Below, one piece after another: positions 60,705-64,000 of a DNA stretch of 64,000 bases. Location: positions 1-64,000 of the forward strand of contig CAZIJU010000004.1 in assembly GCA_964539745.1 (NCBI GenBank), in the 5' to 3' direction. The translations under genes were made by a program, and so were the position numbers. Position 1 is the first letter of the stretch. Each line of letters starts with the position of its first letter. The notes under the pieces are model-generated. The model saw nothing but the letters and a program-made list of their open reading frames with translations. It was not told the origin of the DNA and did not search any database. The stretch is from DSNY01 sp964539745 (GTDB taxonomy: Bacteria > Pseudomonadota > Gammaproteobacteria > Burkholderiales > Burkholderiaceae_F).

Positions 60705-61243
60705 TCGATTCCGGGTACTGCCAGACCTTCGCCGCGTACAACGCGTGGATGAACGAGAAGCTTTACGCGTGCGCCGCACAGCTCACCGACGAGGAGCGCA
60801 AGCGCGACCGCGGTGCCTTCTTCCGCTCGCTGCACTCGACGCTCAATCACCTGCTGTGGGCCGACCGCGTCTGGCTCGGCCGCTTCAACGGGCGCACGTA
60901 CGAAGTCGGCCCGATCGGCGTCGATCTGTACGACGACTTCGATCACCTGCGGCTCGCGCGCGTCGAGATGGATGCGGACATCACGGCGTGGGCGCTGCAG
61001 GTCACGCGCGAGCAACTCGCCGGCGACTTGACCTGGTACTCCGGCGTGGCCAAACGCGAATTCACGCGGCCGCGCTGGCTGTGCGTCGCGCAGATGTTCA
61101 ACCACCAGACGCACCATCGCGGCCAGGCGACCACGCTTCTGAAGCAGGCCGGAATCGACCCCGGCATCACCGATCTGCCGTGGGCGCCGCTCGCGCGCGA
61201 CGCTTCCGGCCGCATCGTGCTCGGCGACGACTATGCGCTCTGA
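60701..61243 (+). CDS. DinB-family metal-binding four-helix protein
   Basis: The protein has 180 residues. The DinB/YfiT fold is indicated by YNAWMNEKLYACAAQL, the first metal His in LNHLLWADRVWLGRF and the HQTHHRGQATTLL helix with paired His ligands. Such proteins are metal-dependent thiol or unknown transferases, sometimes stress-induced. The start overlaps the ParA-like stop (ATGA), so the two are translationally coupled. It converges with btuF after 1 base. Confidence 0.88.
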   Translation: MIDSGYCQTFAAYNAWMNEKLYACAAQLTDEERKRDRGAFFRSLHSTLNHLLWADRVWLGRFNGRTYEVGPIGVDLYDDFDHLRLARVEMDADITAWALQVTREQLAGDLTWYSGVAKREFTRPRWLCVAQMFNHQTHHRGQATTLLKQAGIDPGITDLPWAPLARDASGRIVLGDDYAL

Positions 61244-61244
61244 T

Positions 61245-62126
61245 CTACGGCGACGCGCGCGCCTGGTCGATCCGCTCGCACAGAATCGCGAGTTCTTCGA
61301 GCAGCCGCGGCGTGTGGCGGTTGATGCGGTCGGCGTCGAGCGTGACGAGCCGGCCGGCGCGAACCGCGCGCAAAGCCGGAAAGCGCCGCCACGCGTCGAG
61401 CGCGCCGGTCGTCACACCGCCCGGCTCGGCGGTGACGATGACTTCGGGGTCGGCTGCGAGCACGGCTTCGATCGAGACCTGCGGCGCGATCGGCGCGAGC
61501 TGCTCGAAGACGTTGCGGCCGCCGCAGACGCGGATCGCCTCGTTCAGCGCGTGGCGTCCCGACAGCGTCATCAGCGGCTGCGCCCAGATCTGGTAGAAGA
61601 CGGTGACGGGGCGGCGCGCTGAATAGCGCGCACGCAGCGCGTCCAGACGGACGCGGAACGCGGCAGCGACTGCGCCGGCGTCGGCGCTCGCGGTCAGCGT
61701 GCCAAGCCGTTCGATCGAGCCTGCGATGTCGGCGAGCGACTTCGGTTCGCTGACGAATACGGGCGCGCCGAGCCTGCGCAGGGCCTCGATCACCGCGGGC
61801 GGAAACCCGGAGCCCCAGACCGCGACCAGGTCGGGCTGGAGCGCGGCGACGCGCTCCAGGTCGACGCCGTGTGCGCGCGCCACGCGCGCGATGCGCTTCG
61901 CCGTATCCGGATAGTCGGCGAACTCGGTCGTGCCGACGATGCGATCGCCGGCGCCGATCGCGAACAGTTGCTCGGTCAGGTGCGGCGCGAGGCTCACGAT
62001 CCGCTGTGCCGGCCGCTGCAGTTCGACGCGCTGGCCGGCGTCGTCGGTGACGGCGACCGCCTGTGCGCGCGCCGCCAACGCCAGGCCGAAAGCGAGCGCG
62101 GACGCCAGTGCGCGCGCGGCGGTCAC
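61245..62126 (-). CDS. btuF: Cobalamin periplasmic binding protein
   Basis: This 293-residue protein has a signal (ALASALAFGLALAARAQA). The BtuF/FecB-type fold shows QRIVSLAPHLTEQLFAIGAG, VGTTEFADYPDTAKRI and LQPDLVAVWGSGFP, with EVIVTAEPGG near the end. It captures B12 for BtuCD. It is encoded opposite btuBCD, at the end of an exbB-exbD-btuF run that overlaps exbD by 4 bases. Confidence 0.9.
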   Translation of the reverse strand: MTAARALASALAFGLALAARAQAVAVTDDAGQRVELQRPAQRIVSLAPHLTEQLFAIGAGDRIVGTTEFADYPDTAKRIARVARAHGVDLERVAALQPDLVAVWGSGFPPAVIEALRRLGAPVFVSEPKSLADIAGSIERLGTLTASADAGAVAAAFRVRLDALRARYSARRPVTVFYQIWAQPLMTLSGRHALNEAIRVCGGRNVFEQLAPIAPQVSIEAVLAADPEVIVTAEPGGVTTGALDAWRRFPALRAVRAGRLVTLDADRINRHTPRLLEELAILCERIDQARASP

Positions 62127-62584
62127 TGCTTCGGCGACGGCGCGGCGCGGCCGTCGCCGCGCGCGGCCTGCGGTGGTTCGGTGACGAAGCCGATCCGCGC
62201 GAGCCCGGCCTCCTGCGCGGCCGAAAGAACCGCAGCGATGCGCTCGTAGCGCGTGCGCTTATCGGCGCGCAGATGCAGCTCGGGCTGCGGCGATTGGCGC
62301 GCGGCGGCCGCAAGCCGCGGCGCCAGTTCGCCTTCGCCGAGCGGCTCGTCGTTCCAGAACACGCGCCCGTCGGCGTCGATCGAAAGCTTGACCGCGTCGG
62401 ACGCCGCGTTCGCAGCCGGCGCCTTCGCGTCCGGCAGGTCGAGCTTGATCGCGTACGCGAGCAGCGGCGCGGTGATGATGAAAATCACCAGCAGCACCAG
62501 CATCACGTCGACGAGCGGCGTGACGTTGATCTCCGCCATCGGCTGCGACGGCGCGATGCCGCGCTCGAATCCGCCGAAGCTCAT
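62123..62584 (-). CDS. exbD: Biopolymer transport protein ExbD
   Basis: This 153-residue protein has one N-terminal membrane helix carrying the essential Asp (MAEINVTPLVDVMLVLLVIF) and a periplasmic domain. With ExbB it uses the proton gradient to energise TonB-dependent receptors. It starts 2 bases after exbB and overlaps btuF, so it is probably dedicated to BtuB here. No tonB gene is in the window. Confidence 0.93.
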   Translation of the reverse strand: MSFGGFERGIAPSQPMAEINVTPLVDVMLVLLVIFIITAPLLAYAIKLDLPDAKAPAANAASDAVKLSIDADGRVFWNDEPLGEGELAPRLAAAARQSPQPELHLRADKRTRYERIAAVLSAAQEAGLARIGFVTEPPQAARGDGRAAPSPKQ

Positions 62585-62586
62585 CG

Positions 62587-63273
62587 TCAGCTCGCCTCCG
62601 GCCGTGCGCCGAGCGTCAGAAAGGCGTGCAGGTCGTGCGCGAAGCCGTCGAGCTGCGCGAGCACGACGCGGTTCGCGCGCGTGAACGCGTTGTAGGCGAG
62701 CACCGCGGGGATCGCGACCGCCAGACCGAACGCGGTCATGATCAGCGCCTCGCCGACGGGACCGGCGACCTTGTCGATCGAGACCGTCCCGATCGCCGCG
62801 ATCGAAAGCAGCGCGTGATAGATGCCCCAGACCGTGCCGAACAGCCCGACGAAGGGCGCCGTGCTGCCCACCGACGCGAGGAAGGTCAGTCCCGCTTCGA
62901 GCCGCGCCGAAGCTTCGTTGATCCGCTGGCGCAGCGCACGCGTGATCAGCTCGGATCGGTCGACGCGCGCGGCGAGGCTTTCTTGGGCCACCGGCGCCTG
63001 CGCGGCGGCCGCGCCGCCGGCGGCGATCGGCACGAAGATGCCCTCGGTGTCGACCGGCCGGATCAGCGCAATCGCCTCGTCGATCGACTTGGCGGACCAG
63101 AACTGGTCGAGCTGGCGCGATGCGCGCCGCGTCCGCCACCACGACCAGGTCTTCCACAGGATCAGGAACCAGGTCGCGACCGACATCGCGACCAGGACGT
63201 ACGTCGTGGCGCGGATGACGCCGTCGGCCTGCGACCAGAAATGGGCGACGCCGAGCGGGGTTTCGATGTCCAT
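62587..63273 (-). CDS. exbB: Biopolymer transport protein ExbB (MotA/TolQ/ExbB channel)
   Basis: This 228-residue protein has three helices. The first is YVLVAMSVATWFLILWKTWS; the others lie in GLTFLASVGSTAPFVGLFGT and GEALIMTAFGLAVAIPAVLA. These match the ExbB/TolQ proton channel. It forms the stator complex with ExbD. The ATG at 63273 shares a base with the dapB stop (TGATG). Confidence 0.93.
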   Translation of the reverse strand: MDIETPLGVAHFWSQADGVIRATTYVLVAMSVATWFLILWKTWSWWRTRRASRQLDQFWSAKSIDEAIALIRPVDTEGIFVPIAAGGAAAAQAPVAQESLAARVDRSELITRALRQRINEASARLEAGLTFLASVGSTAPFVGLFGTVWGIYHALLSIAAIGTVSIDKVAGPVGEALIMTAFGLAVAIPAVLAYNAFTRANRVVLAQLDGFAHDLHAFLTLGARPEAS

Positions 63274-64000
63274 CAACGCAGGCCGAGCACGTCTTGCATG
63301 TCGAAGAGGCCGTGCGATCTTGCGACGAGGAAACGCGCGGCACGCAGTGCGCCCAGCGCATAGGTCATGCGGCTTGCGGACCTGTGCGTGATCTCGACGC
63401 GCTCGCCGAGCCCGGCGAACAGCACCGTGTGGTCGCCGACGATGTCGCCGCCGCGGATCGCGGCGAAGCCGATCGTTCCGGGCTTGCGCGCGCCGGTGAT
63501 GCCGTGGCGGGCGTAGACGGCCACGTCGTCGAGCTCGGTGCCGAGCGCGCGCGCGACCGCCTCACCCATCGCGAGCGCGGTGCCGCTCGGCGCGTCGACC
63601 TTGTGCCGGTGGTGCGCTTCGATGATCTCGACGTCGTAGCCCGACGACAGGATTTTCGCCGCGACCTCGAGCAGCTTGAGCGTGGCGTTGACGCCGACGC
63701 TCATGTTCGGCGAAAAGACGATCGCGATCTTCTCGGACGCGGCGCGGATCGCGGCGCGGCCGGCGCCGTCGAAGCCGGTCGTGCCGATCACCATCGCCAC
63801 GCCGTTCGCGACACAGTGCTCGAGGTGTACGAGCGTGCCTTCGGGACGCGTGAAATCGATCAGCACCTGCGCGTCGCGCACGCGCGCCGGATCGTCGACG
63901 ATCGCGACTCCGGTGCGGCGGCCGAGGAACTCCGCGCAGTCGCGGCCGATGTCCGGACTGCCGGCGCGATCCAGCGCGGCGCCGATGCGGATGTCGCCGG
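63273..64000 (-). CDS. dapB: 4-hydroxy-tetrahydrodipicolinate reductase (5' end outside window)
   Basis: About 240 C-terminal residues are present. VLIDFTRPEGTLVHLEHC and VIGTTGFDGAG begin the core, and the catalytic His/Lys lies in EAHHRHKVDAPSGTA. GTIGFAAIRGGDIVGDHTV and the C-terminal MQDVLGL are typical. The N-terminal NAD(P)-binding start lies beyond the right edge. The enzyme makes tetrahydrodipicolinate for lysine and peptidoglycan. Confidence 0.95.
   Translation of the reverse strand, partial: GDIRIGAALDRAGSPDIGRDCAEFLGRRTGVAIVDDPARVRDAQVLIDFTRPEGTLVHLEHCVANGVAMVIGTTGFDGAGRAAIRAASEKIAIVFSPNMSVGVNATLKLLEVAAKILSSGYDVEIIEAHHRHKVDAPSGTALAMGEAVARALGTELDDVAVYARHGITGARKPGTIGFAAIRGGDIVGDHTVLFAGLGERVEITHRSASRMTYALGALRAARFLVARSHGLFDMQDVLGLR

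Overview
The window is about 64 kb of very GC-rich bacterial chromosome, densely packed with genes on both strands. It looks like a betaproteobacterium of the Burkholderiales type. Supporting signs are a Bug-type solute receptor, a small Trp-rich protein of a betaproteobacterial family, a complete liv branched-chain amino acid transporter, the zapA-6S RNA order, and the mutL/miaA and tsaE/amiC/queG neighbourhoods. I cannot name a genus. I see no insertion sequence, prophage, plasmid replication gene, CRISPR array or rRNA. The accessory signal consists of short repeats, degenerate fragments and a few oddly coupled genes.

Layout. 1-5.5 kb: gcvP behind REP-like hairpins, a diverged copy of its own 3' end, an ORF broken by an amber codon, a membrane-anchored unknown and a 15-codon Lys-rich micro-gene with a strong terminator. 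5.5-11.1 kb: lipoprotein hydrolase, DUF4337-like protein, ettA and mnmC. 11.4-18.8 kb (all minus): MAPEG protein, ABC exporter, then a tightly packed run ccdA-ccdB-thyA-folA-hybrid histidine kinase-PhnD-like binding protein. 19-25 kb: an Att-type ABC system (ATPase, fused permease, AttH-like lipocalin) divergent from ilvA. 25-33 kb: miaA, an MFS pump, mutL, a DedA protein, amiC, tsaE and queG. 33-37 kb: AEC permease, tRNA-Thr(CGT), a lipoprotein, an SDR protein, a ferredoxin-type reductase and a decayed PaiB fragment. 37.4-42.7 kb: livKHMGF, with the livF start reiterated in tandem between livG and livF. 43-51.5 kb: dadA, cytochrome c, ilvD, lgt, and a Bug receptor / crotonase / malonyl-CoA synthetase group. 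51.5-55.9 kb: small protein, Cys/Met PLP enzyme, Crp/Fnr regulator, TSUP permease, EVE protein, 6S RNA, zapA and a ZapB-like coiled coil. 55.9-64 kb: a cobalamin riboswitch driving btuB-btuC-btuD, then parA-like and dinB-like genes, and on the other strand btuF, exbD, exbB and the start-truncated dapB.

How the genes work together. The last block is a nearly complete vitamin B12 uptake route: outer-membrane receptor, ExbBD energiser, periplasmic binder and ABC importer, controlled by a B12-sensing leader. The liv block imports branched-chain amino acids. thyA and folA form a thymidylate/folate pair that is translationally coupled to a CcdAB-type toxin-antitoxin. The kinase and PhnD-like protein look like a ligand-sensing pair without a transporter. 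The receptor/crotonase/MatB group suggests dicarboxylate (perhaps malonate) use, and the crotonase carries decarboxylase-like rather than hydratase-like active-site features.

The most unusual structures are the reiterated livF leader (38122-38426), the ccdAB-thyA-folA coupling with its palindromic operator, the kinase/PhnD-like pair and the atypical crotonase.
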